Shown here: piece after piece, positions 44,031 through 54,829 of the stretch
Position numbering within the stretch: the first letter of the stretch is position 1
Layout: every line of letters starts with the position of its first letter
Origin: Mya arenaria
Taxonomy: Eukaryota > Mollusca > Bivalvia > Myida > Myidae
Direction: 5' to 3'
NCBI RefSeq assembly: GCF_026914265.1
Contig: NC_069136.1
Location: forward strand, 15,837,225-15,901,224
Length of the DNA: 64,000 bases
Notes under the pieces: model-generated
What the model was told of the DNA's origin: nothing
The model's database searches: none
What the model saw: the letters and a program-made list of their open reading frames with translations, nothing else
Translations under genes and position numbers: made by a program

Positions 44031-46629
44031 ATGGCGTTTATGAAAAGTGTTTGGTTTATTTGCTTGTTGATACACGTATGCTGGACAGAAAGTGAGTATA
44101 TGTGTACACTCATCCAAAGTTCTAACGCTTCCAATTTTAAATTAGAATATTTTTCATACTTCTTTGCTTAGCAGTTACATTATATGACTGATTTTCTATA
44201 ACAAGAGTAAAGGGATCTTTTTCTCATCAAAATCAATATTTTATTTTTTATAATTCATCTTCCTGTTGTATAATTTCGTTAGGTTAATTTTGCTTCGATT
44301 GATACATCTTCACCCATTAATCAAGTGAAATTCTGAGTGTTTTCACCGACATTCAAAGGCGATAACACCAGTAAATAAAATACCCCGTCACACAGTACCA
44401 CGATATGTAAACTTGGAACCGAGTCGTAACCAGTCTTAGTTTCATCGTGGCAGATCGGAAGAGGGTTTTCATGATCGTGGTAGTGTCGTAGTAAAACCGC
44501 GAAGATCGTGAAGCTCCACGACCCCGCCACGCTCATTTTGGACATGTTTTAAACAAGCGTAGCAGGAGCGGACTTAAATGAATCGGGGTTCAGGCTATGT
44601 AAGAACGAAGTAAGAACGGCATAAGCGTAGGAGTATCATGGAAACATCGTCGCAAAATCTTAATTATCGTAATAACATCGTAGTGCAATCGGCGAATAAT
44701 TGAACTTCGTTTATAAACGCAACGTGCAATGATCGTAAAGAGAACGAAGTGTGGTCGGCAAGAGCGCGGCGACATCGTGGAGCAGTCTATTAAGTCTGTC
44801 TACAAATATAGTAGGGTATTGTACAACGTGGTGACAACGTAGTAGAAGCGGCACACGATCAGTGATGGTCGCGGTGGAAACGTGGAACAAGCGAGAAAGC
44901 AATTTCTCCCACCTCAGATAAGTAGATCCAAACATTTAACCATGCTAGAAATTCTTATCTTGCCCACGGGCAAAGATAAAATGCCCGTATGGAATACTTG
45001 GATCTACTTATCAGAGGTGGGAGAAAATCGGTTCCAAGGCTTTACCTCAGTAGGTATTATTAGACAATATGTTCCAAAGCGGTACCCCAGTACTTATTAA
45101 TAGACAGTCAGTTCCAAGGCTGTACCTGTCATAGTTATCATTACTGAGTAACATAAGGAGGCGATGCATTCCTAAAGACGTTTAATACCAGACTGATTTA
45201 TTTATGATATTCTCAGAACAACAAGGTTACGAGAGGCCAAGTGGCATGGACCGTAGAGGTCATATACAGTTCCCATGGCAGTACCCCAATAGTTATTAAT
45301 AGACAGTCAGTTCCAAGGCTGTACCTGTCATAGTTATTATTACTTGGAAACACAAGGATGCGATGCCTTCGTAAAGACGTTTAATACCAGACTGATTCAT
45401 TTGTGATATTCTCAAAACAACAAGGTTACGAGAGGCCAAGAGGCATGGACCGTAGAGGTCATATGCAGTTCACATGACAGTACCCCAATAGACATCAGTT
45501 CCAACACGGTACCCCAGAAGTTATAAATAGACTATCAGTTCCAAGACCGTGTCCCAGTAGTTATAGATAAACAACCAGTTCCAAGCCGGTACCCAAGAAG
45601 TCATCAATAAACATACTCTTGTCTAGTTTCAGTTATTTAAAACTATTATGAACACTTTATGGGAGGTTAAAGTCATTCCCCAATGATCTCAGGTTGTCAT
45701 GGACGGTTGCAAGACGGTTGTCCGAAGCAATTATTTGAAGTGTTTTACAAAGTTTATTTAAATAAAGGGAAAGAAATGCATTTGATGTAAATGTATCGGG
45801 AATATGAGTTGCATTTTCGTTTAGTCTGATTCACACGTTTATGTCTAAATATGGCGCATAGAACATAACTGTTATGCACCAGTCAATTGTACCCCCCCCC
45901 CCCCCCCCCAGGTCCGGGGAATAGCGGGGACTTTGACATACGGTCCAGCCAACCCCGGCTAAAATCCCCGGCCTGTGGGGACGAACAGATGGTTGGTAAA
46001 ATCCCCACCAAATGCCCCCGCACCACAGGGACCCTAGCTAAGGCCCATTCCCCGCTATATTTAAAGCGAAGACAAAATCACCGCATTCACCCGGCACTGC
46101 GGGGCCACCTGAAAGTTAAACACAGGGTCCATTTCCCCGGCTATCCCCGGTATTACCCCGGACCTTGGGGGGGGGGGGGGCGTGGTTACAATTGACTGGT
46201 ACATTACGGAAACGAAAGTGACTTCCTGGTACTTAGATTGTATGCAAAACAATTCGTATTGAGCTGGATATAAAGATATGCGTGCTCATAATGGTTTTGA
46301 ACTCAGCAGGTAAGTTTGAGGTCCGTACAAAATGTTTAATATTGAGCCAGATGGCCGTTTATTTTGTACAAAAATCAAAGCTGTTGTCAGATTCACTATT
46401 AGAAGCAGAAGTAGAAGTGGTGGTGGTGGTGGTGATGGTGGTTAAGGTGGTGGTGATTGCGGTGGCGATGGCGGGGGCAATGGCAGAGTAGTCGCCGTAG
46501 CAGTAGCAGTAGTGGTTGTAGTAATAATAAATGTAGTAGTGGTAGTAGTAGTAAGTGTAGTACTAGTAGTAGAAGCAGTAGCAGTAGTAGCAGTAGCAGT
46601 GCGTGTAGCAGTAGCAGCAGTAGTAGTAC

Positions 46630-46691
<62 letters not shown>

Positions 46692-47082
46692 TGATCATGA
46701 TGGTCATGATGATGAAGACGACGACGACAATGTTGATAATGATGATGTTTTCCTCTTAAGATTGATTATTATTCAAAACTCAAAACATGACTTTTTTTAA
46801 CATATATTCTTTCAAATGTAATGGAAACCCTCTTGTGCTTTTATGAATCTCTTATTGTAAGATATCTTATTTTCTCCAGGTCCACCGACAACTGTCGAAG
46901 TGACACTCAATGTGTTTTCTGGAAGGCCCGACCCTGATGTCGTTCTACAACCAAATGACGACAACTATGACGTCATAGTGCTGAACGCTGGCCAGCAGAG
47001 TACCGATTTGCCACCAGTCATGGGCTATAAAGGCTTTACCATTATGGAATATCATGGTACTTTCATAAGCTTGAAAAATTGA
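44031..47082 (+). CDS. Secreted-family gene, unit 1 (exons 44031-44091 and 46880-47082)
   Basis: Exon 1 encodes MAFMKSVWFICLLIHVCWTE, a signal peptide, ending A|GTGAGT (phase 1). Exon 2 follows TTTTCTCCAG at 46880 in matching phase and reads PPTTVEVTLNVFSGRPDPDV, then NAGQQSTDLPPVMGYKGFTI and MEYHGTFISLKN, stop at 47082; 87 residues in all. The FSGRPDP and GYKG motifs correspond to LSGNAAEPTW and GYRG in the 17-22 kb gene, so both are one family, but the Trp after the motif is absent here. A weak donor at 47057 (GTACTT) could instead lead to a further exon, for instance the candidate at 55701. The 2.8-kb intron holds an alternative ATG exon (46291-46309), a GC-rich transposon and microsatellites. 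Function unknown; probably extracellular. Confidence 0.6.
44340..44886. repeat. Diverged short-period repeat (ATCGT / CGTAG motifs)
   Basis: Many AACATCGT, CGTAGTAG, ATCGTAA and CGTGG blocks recur at loose 25-35-base spacing. It gives overlapping minus ORFs (SLYDHC, LLRCHHVV and similar). I take it as transposon-derived, not coding. Confidence 0.45.
44887..45020. mobile_element. Palindromic MITE related to the 67-bp array
   Basis: TTTCTCCCACCTCAGATAAG then TAGATCCAA at the left; TTGGATCTACTTATCAGAGG then TGGGAGAAAA at the right: inverted arms of about 31 bases. The centre has CTTGCCCACGGGCAAAGATA. The arm and centre sequences are those found before and within 24141-24690. Confidence 0.7.
45021..45610 (+). 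repeat. Tandem duplication, 199-bp unit plus fragments
   Basis: AGACAGTCAGTTCCAAGGCT starts at 45102 and 45301, each followed by CGTTTAATACCAGACTGATT and CATGGACCGTAGAGGTCATA. Shorter GTTCCAA..GGTACCCCAG pieces flank both sides at 45070 and 45500-45600, so the source was a smaller GTTCCAA repeat. Confidence 0.75.
45878..46200. mobile_element. GC-rich TIR element inserted in unit 1
   Basis: Inverted ends ACCAGTCAATTGTAC + C-run + AGGTCCGGGGAATAGCGGGG against ACCTTGGGGGG + CGTGGTTACAATTGACTGGT. Interior has CCCCGGCTAAAATCCCCGGC. Units 2 and 3 lack it at the homologous place (near 61733 and 63355), giving an empty site. About 320 bp, much GC-richer than its surroundings. No coding sequence. Confidence 0.7.
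46291..46309 (+). CDS. Candidate alternative first exon, unit 1
   Basis: ATGGTTTTGAACTCAGCAG directly followed by GTAAGT: 19 bases, phase 1, the same phase as the signal-peptide exon, so it can splice in frame to exon 2 at 46880 and give a product starting MVLNSAG without a signal peptide. Homologous to 61794-61812 and 63416-63434, where flanking sequence and donor are also conserved. The start could also be internal to a longer exon; transcript evidence is lacking. Confidence 0.35.
46395..46740. repeat. Compound microsatellite (GTG)n, (AGT/AGC)n, (GAT)n
   Basis: Successive GTGGTG, AGTAGC and GATGAT tracts, the last with more than 15 triplets. Poly-Ser, poly-Asp and poly-Leu ORFs here are not genes. 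Unit 3 has a similar GGTGAT tract at 63627-63675, at a comparable place after the alternative ATG exon. Confidence 0.95.
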
Positions 47083-47424
47083 TATTGACTCATATCCATA
47101 CTAAATATCACCTATGATATTATATATGACATTCTACTAGATGATTCTAGTTATTGAATATGGCGCACTCTTATCAGCGCAAGTATCATACGTTCGCTGT
47201 CTCCTATTTATTTTTTAAATTAAACAAGATAAAGCCTTAAAAACAATCAGATTTTTCCCGGTGCCATGCCCTAAAACTCAAAAATTAAAAATAAAGAGGT
47301 AGGTAGGTAGATCGGAATGTCTTTTTTATAAGCGATTATTTTTCTTCAGAAACCGCGAATAAATTGCAGTTGCATCTAAAACGGTATATCGGATTAGTGT
47401 AATTACTTGGTAAAGATTTTTGAC
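47083..47424. other. 3' flank of unit 1 exon 2, no gene seen
   Basis: No AATAAA follows the stop within 130 bases; AATAAAG appears at about 47290. A (GTAG)n trace is at 47297. Confidence 0.4.
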
Positions 47425-47919
47425 TTTAAAGGGGTTGTACTCCGTATGATGAAATAGCGAAAAAAAGAAGAAAATTGTCGAAAACTGACATAAACTTGTT
47501 ATCGATGTGTACAATGCATTGAAACTTACTAACTGAAGTACCACATACGTTTACTATTAAATTTTTTTCGCAGTTTTTTCGTATTTCTCCATTAAAGATT
47601 ACTAGGTATGTCTACCTAGTAGAATTAATTCCTTATGCGTATAGGGCTAGTCGATTTTATCATGTGATATTACCAAGTTAGGTATATAGCTTAAATATTC
47701 CAACCGTTTGGGTAAGCCTTCGTAGCACAGTGGATACAAAACTGGAATGCAATTTTAGCGACATCGGTTCGAACCCGGTCTCCGACTCATTTTTTTTTTT
47801 ACATTTTGGTATTTTTTCTACAATAATGATATCAAAGAGTAAAACATTTTATTAAATAATTAACCTGAGATTCGTTACAGAAAAAACTTGATGCCAGTCT
47901 GGTGTACAGTCCCTTTAAA
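47425..47919 (+). mobile_element. TIR element R1 with an internal tRNA-like segment
   Basis: Ends TTTAAAGGGGTTGTACTCCG and the complementary GGTGTACAGTCCCTTTAAA are inverted. About 47711-47790 is tRNA-like: box A TAGCACAGTGG (47723-47733), box B GGTTCGAACCC (47766-47776) and a paired T-arm, followed by a T-run (poly-T pol III stop). The anticodon arm is degenerate. The left half matches 870-1163 and 33489-33954. A DNA-transposon-like frame with a SINE or tRNA inside is unusual. Confidence 0.65.
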
Positions 47920-48769
47920 AACAAAAAATATTGTACTTCGAAACGGGCTCCCGTTGAAAATTCATGAAACTTGGTTATACAAAGGTCAACATGTAAATGT
48001 ATGTACTTTTAGGTAAAATTATATGGGTCTAATTTTTACTCCTCCCTTTTGTTGGGCTGATGCAAAAAAACAACAGCAGTTAGCTGCAGACCAAAAAAGT
48101 AGTTTTTGGTATCAAATAATATGAAAGGCCGTTTGTTCGCTTTAATTACAAAGAATGCTTGACACTATGTTTGTACCCATTCTGACATATCGAGCGAATA
48201 TGTATAGTTGTGGCTACGCCCCGAAATCGGGTGAGCTCAAAAAGCGGTCTGTAAAACATTCTTGGTCTTAATATTATCACTAATAATTGTACCGCAGTAG
48301 GTGATTTTGGTCATGTTCTTATAATTCAAAATATATTTAAGGGTTGGCAGCGATGCAAAAGTCGATTGAGGGACCAACATTTTAAATAGTAGGCAACGGT
48401 ATGTTTATCTACAATCAGTTGGTCATGTGACCGCGAAAACGGACATTTTTATTCTGAAATGTTAGAGGAAAAGCACAAATAATGTTTCAGCGTCTTATCA
48501 GTAGTCAGCCAACAACCGACCTCAACAATCACTCGCAGATAAATTCCTCCGCCTTGCCAGATAAACGTCCTCTATCCACGGCACTAACCTAGTATTCTCT
48601 ATATATCTCAGAAATATCAATTTGAAACATCCAACGTTTGATAAGTGCTTTGATATCAGCCTGTGTATCGATTACTTGGAAAGATTTCGTGCGTTTACTT
48701 ACTGTTCATTTTTTCCATATCTAGCTCTGTGTGTCTATACCTACGTCACAACTTTAACCTTCTATGATT
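47920..48769. other. Intergenic or intron, no gene seen
   Basis: No ORF over 60 codons and no repeat partner in the window. Confidence 0.4.
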
Positions 48770-50885
48770 TGTACATTTTTTAAAAGGATTAACAATGTCT
48801 AGTTCCATCCGTGTGGGTCGAGACAGACATCAGCTTTGTAAGCCTTTACTAATTATACTTTCATTTTTTTAAGGTTCTGCACTGTCCATATCAGGCACTG
48901 AGGGTTAATGCACGGGTCAAGATTGCCACATTCTAGTAACTGTACATTCTTTTTGAAAGGGTCAACACTGTCCAGAACCAGTACTGTGGGTCGATGTACA
49001 CGTCAAAACTGCCACATTCTAGTAACTATACATTCTTTTTGAAAGGGTCTACACTGTCCAGAACCAGCACTGTTGGTCGATGTACACGTCAAGACTGCCA
49101 CATTCTAGTAACTATACATTCTTTTTGAAAGGGTCTACACTGTCCAGAACCAGCACTGTTGGTCGATGTAGACGTCAAGACTACCACATTCTAGTAAATG
49201 TACATTCTTTTTGAAAGGGTCTACACTGTCCAGAACCAGCACTGTTGGTCGATGTAGACGTCAAGACTGCCACATTCTAGTAACTGTACACTCTTTTTGA
49301 AAGGGTCAACACTGTCCAGAACCAGCACTGTTGGTCGATGTACACGTCAAGACTGCCACATTCTAGTAACTATACATTCTTTTTGAAAGGGTCTACACTG
49401 TCCAGAACCAGCACTGTTGGTCGATGTAGACGTCAAGACTACCACATTCTAGTAACTGTACATTCTTTTTGAAAGGGTCTACACTGTCCAGAACCAGCAC
49501 TGTTGGTCGATGTAGACGTCAAGACTACCACATTCTAGTAACTGTACATTCTTTTTGAAAGGGTCTACACTGTCCAGAACCAGCACTGTTGGTCGATGTA
49601 GACGTCAAGACTGCCACATTCTAGTAACTGTACATTCTTTTTGAAAAGGTCTACACTGTCCAGAACCAGCACTGTGGGTCGATGCACGCGTCCGTACTGC
49701 CACATTCTAGTAACTGTACATTCTCTTTCAAAGGGTCTACACTGACCAGAACCAGCTGCCATATTTTAGTAACTGTACATTCTTTTTAAAGGGGTTTCCA
49801 CTGACCAGTTCCAGCACTGTAGGTCGATGCACCCGTCCGTACTGCCACATTTTAGTAACTGTACATTCTTTTTGAAAGGGTTTACACTGACCAGTTCCAG
49901 CACTGTAGGTCGATGCACCCGTCCGTACTGCCACATTTTAGTAACTGTACATTCTTTTTGAAAGGGTTTACACTGACAAGTTCCAGCACTGTGGGCCGAT
50001 GCACGCGTCCGTACTGCCATATTTTAGTAACTGTACATTCTTTTTGAAAGGGTTTCCACTGACCAGTTCCAGCACTGTAGGTCGATGCACGCGTCCGTAC
50101 TGCCACATTTTTGTAACTGTACATTCTTTTTGAAAGGGTTTACACTGACCAGTTCCAGCACTGTAGGTCGATGCACGCGTCCGTACTGCCACATTTTAGT
50201 AACTGTACATTCTTTTTGAAAGGGTCAACGCTGTCCAAAACCAGCACTGTGGGTCGATGCACGCGTCAAGACTGCCACATTCTAGTTTCTGTACATTCTT
50301 TTTGAAAGGGTCTACGCTGTCCAAAACCAGCACTGTGGGTCGATGCACGCGTCAAGAGCGTCAAGACTGCCACATTCTAGTTTCTGTACATTCTTTTTGA
50401 AAGGGTCTACGCTGTCCAAAACCAGCACTGTGGGTCGATGCACGCGTCAAGACTGCCACATTCTAGTAACTGTACATTCTTTTTGAAAGGGTCTACACTG
50501 TCCAGAACCAGCACTGTTGGTCGATGTAGACGTCAAGACTACCACATTCTAGTAACTGTACATTCTTTTTGAAAGGGTCTACAGTGTCCAGAACCAGCAC
50601 TGTTGGTCGATGTAGACGTCAAGACTGCCACATTCTAGTAACTGTACATTCTTTTTGAAAGGGTTAACACTGTCCAGAACCAGCACTGTGGGTCGATGCA
50701 CGCGTCCAGACGGCCACATTCTAGTAACTGTACATTCTTTTTGAAAGGGTCAACACTGTCCAGAACCAGCACTGTGGGTCGATGCACGCGTCCAGACGGC
50801 CACATTCTAGTAACTGTACATTCTTTTTGAAAGGGTTAACACTGTCCAGAACCAGCACTGTGGGTCGATGCACGCGTCCGGACTT
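48770..50885. repeat. 86-bp tandem array, about 24 copies
   Basis: Unit: TTCTAGTAACTGTACATTCT / TTTTGAAAGGGTCTACACTG / TCCAGAACCAGCACTGTTGG / TCGATGTAGACGTCAAGACT / GCCACA, exact 86-base period. Three blocks of variants: CCAGAACC + GTAGACGTCAAG (about 48930-49670), CCAGTTCC + GCACGCGTCCGTACTG (about 49670-50215), then mixed types to 50885. The left edge (48770-48900) holds diverged copies, consistent with homogenised array interiors. Not a CRISPR: no unique spacers. Confidence 0.95.
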
Positions 50886-51174
50886 CGAACTTCTATTGCT
50901 GAACTCCATAACTGGAAAGGTCCCGAAAGGCGATGACCAACCAATCAGCGATAGCCTGCTGAACTACGCAAGATCCGACATCGAAAACTGTGCCAGTTAG
51001 AACTAATGCTCAAAACAGAGACAAACAAATACAAAAAGGAACTTCAAAATCGTTTTTCTAAACCTTAGTATACTATTTTATGAGAGTTTAACCTCATATA
51101 ATTTAAAGTTTTCATTAATATCAAGGAGATATTCAGTTGCTCATTGTTTAATTATAATAAACTTTATATTGAGA
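50886..51174. other. Unique sequence after the array, no gene seen
   Basis: A 60-base unique GC-richer piece (50880-51000, GAAAGGCGATGACCAACCAA) extends an ORF from the array; no splice or domain evidence. Confidence 0.4.
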
Positions 51175-51500
51175 GAATCTATGTCAGTTTATTTCTACCT
51201 TTACAAATATTTTATGTGGAATACGTATTTGAACTATATTGCTTAGTAGAATATGCTATAACCAACTCAATAATTGCTAATGCTCAGCATAAATTCTGCA
51301 TTAGTTTATTTCTACCGTTCCAAATCTTTTATATAGAATACGTATTTGAATTATATTGCTAAATACAATATGCTAAAACCAACTCTATTACGTTCGATTT
51401 GGTTAAACATGTATTCAGCATACTTGCAGCATTAGTTTATTTCTACCGTTTCAAATCTTAAATTAAAAATAAATATTCGATACAATATTCTTAAACCATG
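51175..51500. repeat. Diverged tandem repeat, about 117-131 bp, three copies
   Basis: AGTTTATTTCTACC recurs at 51186, 51303 and 51434, each followed by a CAAAT(A/C)TTT block; the first two also share GAATACGTATTTGAA and AATATGCTA. Confidence 0.7.
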
Positions 51501-51909
51501 ATTGTGTTATGTACAGTAAATTTTTAACAGATATCAGTGAAAATAAAGGATACGTATTTTCTTTCTATATTAAGTATGTTTGTCTCCAATTTCCATAGGA
51601 TTAAGATTTTAACAAAGGCAAGAACCCTTTAACCTCTAAAAGAGACTACTCTCTTTTCACGTCTAATGTGTATGCTAAAATCAGAATGAAATTGTTTGAA
51701 ATAAACAAACTTACTCTTTGCCCAACTTACTGCATAAAAGTCAAAATTATCTAGAATAAAAATAAAAATAATAAAGGAGGTCATCGTCTATTCATGGTAT
51801 TCGTCAAACCATTCTAGATACAGTTTGGACGTTTTCTAAAACTCTGACTGTGACCCTGATATTGTACATTAAACCGGTATTTTTATATATGCATGAAAGT
51901 GCTCAACAA
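51501..51909. other. Intergenic, no gene seen
   Basis: AT-rich, no supported feature. Confidence 0.4.
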
Positions 51910-52246
51910 CATTCGGAACTCCTCGGCCATTTTTATCGAAAACAACCTCGAATGTATGCCGGTACATCAGTTGAAGTAGTTCGTAAATATTTAAATTATA
52001 TCATTTATTAAATGTAGTGTTTCAGAGTTGTATTTATTGACCAAAGGTTAAACTGATTGCTAGTGAAGTTAATTATTGCAAACATAATAACGATTCCCGA
52101 GAGTTAAGTCATAAAGTTTAACTGCTAAATAAAATTACTACGCGATTTACTTGCAGCGGACTTAAACGTACCTCTTTTTGAGTATGTAAACCGTCCAAAT
52201 ACATCCGAGGTTGTTTTCGATAAAAATGGCCAAGGTGTTCCGAATG
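51910..52246. mobile_element. MITE-9 copy C, intact
   Basis: CATTCGGAACTCCTCGGCCA at the left, TGGCCAAGGTGTTCCGAATG at the right. Flanks GCTCAACAA and GCTCAGCAA, a 9-bp duplication with one mismatch. Interior matches copy B along its length, including TTAAGTCATAAAGTTTAACT. 337 bp. Confidence 0.85.
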
Positions 52247-53172
52247 GCTCAGCAAATGATCAAGGATAACCTACTCACCTACTGGTGGAGTTATATGATC
52301 CCCGTCAAACTGTATTCAAGTTGTAATATGTGATTAATGTTTTCGAAAAGTTTGCGAGCGTGGTAAAATTATGACATTTGAAGAGGCATACAACTCTTAG
52401 GTGAATAGTGTTATCATGCCACATATCATTTCTCTTTTTATTTTTAAATCATCTCATTTTACAACAAAACAACATGGTATGATTCGAACCTGCAAATGTT
52501 TTATATTTTTCTAAAATCGTAAACAAGTATATATTATGTTAATAAGTGTCGTTTAATACTCAAAATTCTGTAACAAACTGTTAAAAGGTTTTCCTTGTTG
52601 CTACGTACAACTATATTTTTATGTGACTTCTACTCGAGTCATTAGAAATTTGATAAAGGCTTTGAATTGTCTATAGTCAAGGTCGTGGTAAATTAACTAA
52701 AAAATTAGTTTCTGCTCAATATATCCATGACGCTGGATCCTCACCGGTGATGAACAAAAATCACGTGACCACAAATGCAAACGCCAGTAGTATTTTGACT
52801 CGATTGATCGTCAATCCAGGTAAGATTCTTATCGATATTTTTGTTATACGCGAGAGTTCGTTCAAGTGACAAAGCGCAAAAATGAATGCATTGTTTTGTC
52901 TTTCGATCGGTGTATTGGTCACCATTCATGTCTGCAAAGTTTCCGAGAACACTTCTATAAAAAATATTGTACAGGAATACAAACGCACGTAGCTAGTGTT
53001 AAAATGTCATAGCTTTAGACAAAAAGCCACATTGTTTTCAAATGTATTCATTTTAATTGCTCAATAATGGTTTTTATTTGTTTTATGAATATTTTGTGCG
53101 ATGCAATTTGTACAAAAATGCTTTTTCTGAAGTATCTCAAATTTGGCAAACACACATTGGCATTTTCATAAG
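52247..53172. other. Intergenic, no supported gene
   Basis: A 62-codon minus frame at 52741-52929 (CIHFCALSLERTLAYNKNID) looks mildly coding-like but has no acceptor, donor or promoter. No known repeat. Confidence 0.35.
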
Positions 53173-53322
53173 GGAAACGCACGTAGTCTATCTAAAATGG
53201 GAAACGCACGTAGTCTATCTAAAATGGGAAACGCACGTAGTCTATCTAAAATGGGAAACGCACGTAGTCTATCTAAAATGGGAAACGCACGTAGTCTATC
53301 TAAAATGGGAAACGCACGTAGG
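53173..53322. repeat. 27-bp minisatellite, 5.5 copies
   Basis: Unit GGGAAACGCACGTAGTCTAT then CTAAAAT, essentially identical copies. A single diverged AAACGCACGTAGCTAGTGTT lies at 52981, a possible founder. ORFs of 66-91 codons are due to 27 = 9 codons. Confidence 0.9.
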
Positions 53323-54829
53323 CATGTTATAATAAGGATTTAACGTATATGTCGTAAGTACGGGATTGTTTCGATGAACAGAAATGCATTACAGAACGGA
53401 ACCCTTGGTGTGCGCTGGGAGCGGTTTAAAGGTCAAGTCGTGTATACTTAATGTTAACATGCAACACAGTTATAGTTACTATGCAATGCTATTGTAAACT
53501 AGTGTGCATTTCAAAGATTTAGTTATGATTTAGTTTTGGTAGAGCTTGTTTGACAGACTTGTCCCCCTTTATCATGTGAAATTTGCAAACTTAAACGTGC
53601 TTACAAGAAATAACTATTTACACTTGAATGGCAATTGATAACGCATTTACGATATTCTAGTTTTAGATACTGGTGCATTACAGCCGAATTACGACCTCGT
53701 AAGCTGGGAAAATAAGCTATAATCTTATTTTATGGAACCATTTAAAGATTTTTTTTCTTATTTTCGATAAATGGCAGAAATGTTTGATTTGCATTTACCA
53801 ATGGGTTTTCACATTTTCACAATCTTTCTAGGTTATAGCCTTTTTTTTTCAAGCATACGAGGTCGCCTATCGGGTTCCAATATAAACCAGAATCCTGTTT
53901 AAAACATATCATATATTTAGCTGATTTTTCAAAACTTTGGTAAACTCTACAATGTGATTAACGAGATCATTGTTTAATTTTAACGTTAACTATTTGATGA
54001 TACGCTCATTTAATTTGAATTTAAATAAAAAAGGTAGAGTTGAAATATTAGTCCCAAATCTTCTTAAAAATGATGCAGTCCACTATGGAGGCTATTCGTT
54101 GCCAAATGTCCAGACGCGTAATTCCCACAATGTGCTTCTTAATCGTACTAAATATCTCTTACATTTGTCAATGTAGACGTGCTATTTGTTGTTTATATTC
54201 GTCAGTTTTTCCGTATTGATTTGTCATTTGTCATTATAGTAGTCAAAATGTATATTTGTCAGATCGACCCTGTATAAACTCACTAAAACATAGATCGTAT
54301 TACTTGCCTTTAACAATATGATGATGTAATTTAGAAAGCCGAATCATGCATATGTAAAACTGCAATCCTACAGTCGACACTCGCATTCGTAAAATGAACA
54401 TTTGCAGTCCAACAAGTCAAGGTTTACGAAAGTCAATTGACAAGTTCAGAATTACAAGGATAGACGATTTCGCCTATTCCTTATATGGTAAATGTCACCG
54501 GAACAAACGAAGGTGATTGGGCGGAGCTAACGAATCAGATTTTATTTCGTTTATTTCCGTCGAATCAAGCAAGGGAGATAACATCTTCGCCTACCTCCTG
54601 TAAATTCCCGGTTGTAAGTCCGAGTACTCTCTCTTTATTTCACAATAAAAACTAAAATTAACTTCATCTTTTATTTTATTTTGACGATCAATGTTCCTAA
54701 ATGGGTTATAATCACCATATTATTTAGTCGATTGCAGTTGGGTGTATCTGAGCTGGGCTCACGGACTCAGATTTATACTGCCACTGTCAGTTGTTTTTTT
54801 ACTTAAATACCCAAACAAGCAAAAAATGT
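53323..54829. other. Intergenic, no gene seen
   Basis: No gene. TTATTTGATGA...CGCTCA near 53990 resembles 34502-34520 (ATTTAATGATGCGCTCACAT), and AATGTGATTAACGA(G/A)A is shared at 53951/34464, so 34.44-34.53 kb and 53.93-54.02 kb are copies of one unidentified repeat. Confidence 0.4.

Noticed and set aside
44590-44935. Minus ORFs rich in Arg, Cys and His (LLRCHHVV, SLYDHC)
   Set aside because: They read a diverged short-period repeat; overlapping frames look alike.
46399-46759. Poly-Ser/poly-Asp ORFs, read as an acidic protein
   Set aside because: Compound trinucleotide microsatellite within an intron.
47711-47790. Functional tRNA gene
   Set aside because: T-arm pairs, but the anticodon and acceptor stems do not; it lies inside a TIR element.
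48770-50885. CRISPR-like array
   Set aside because: Contiguous 86-bp units with no unique spacers, in a eukaryotic setting; ordinary satellite.
52741-52929. Minus ORF of 62 codons with several Cys
   Set aside because: No promoter, splice or family evidence; length within chance.
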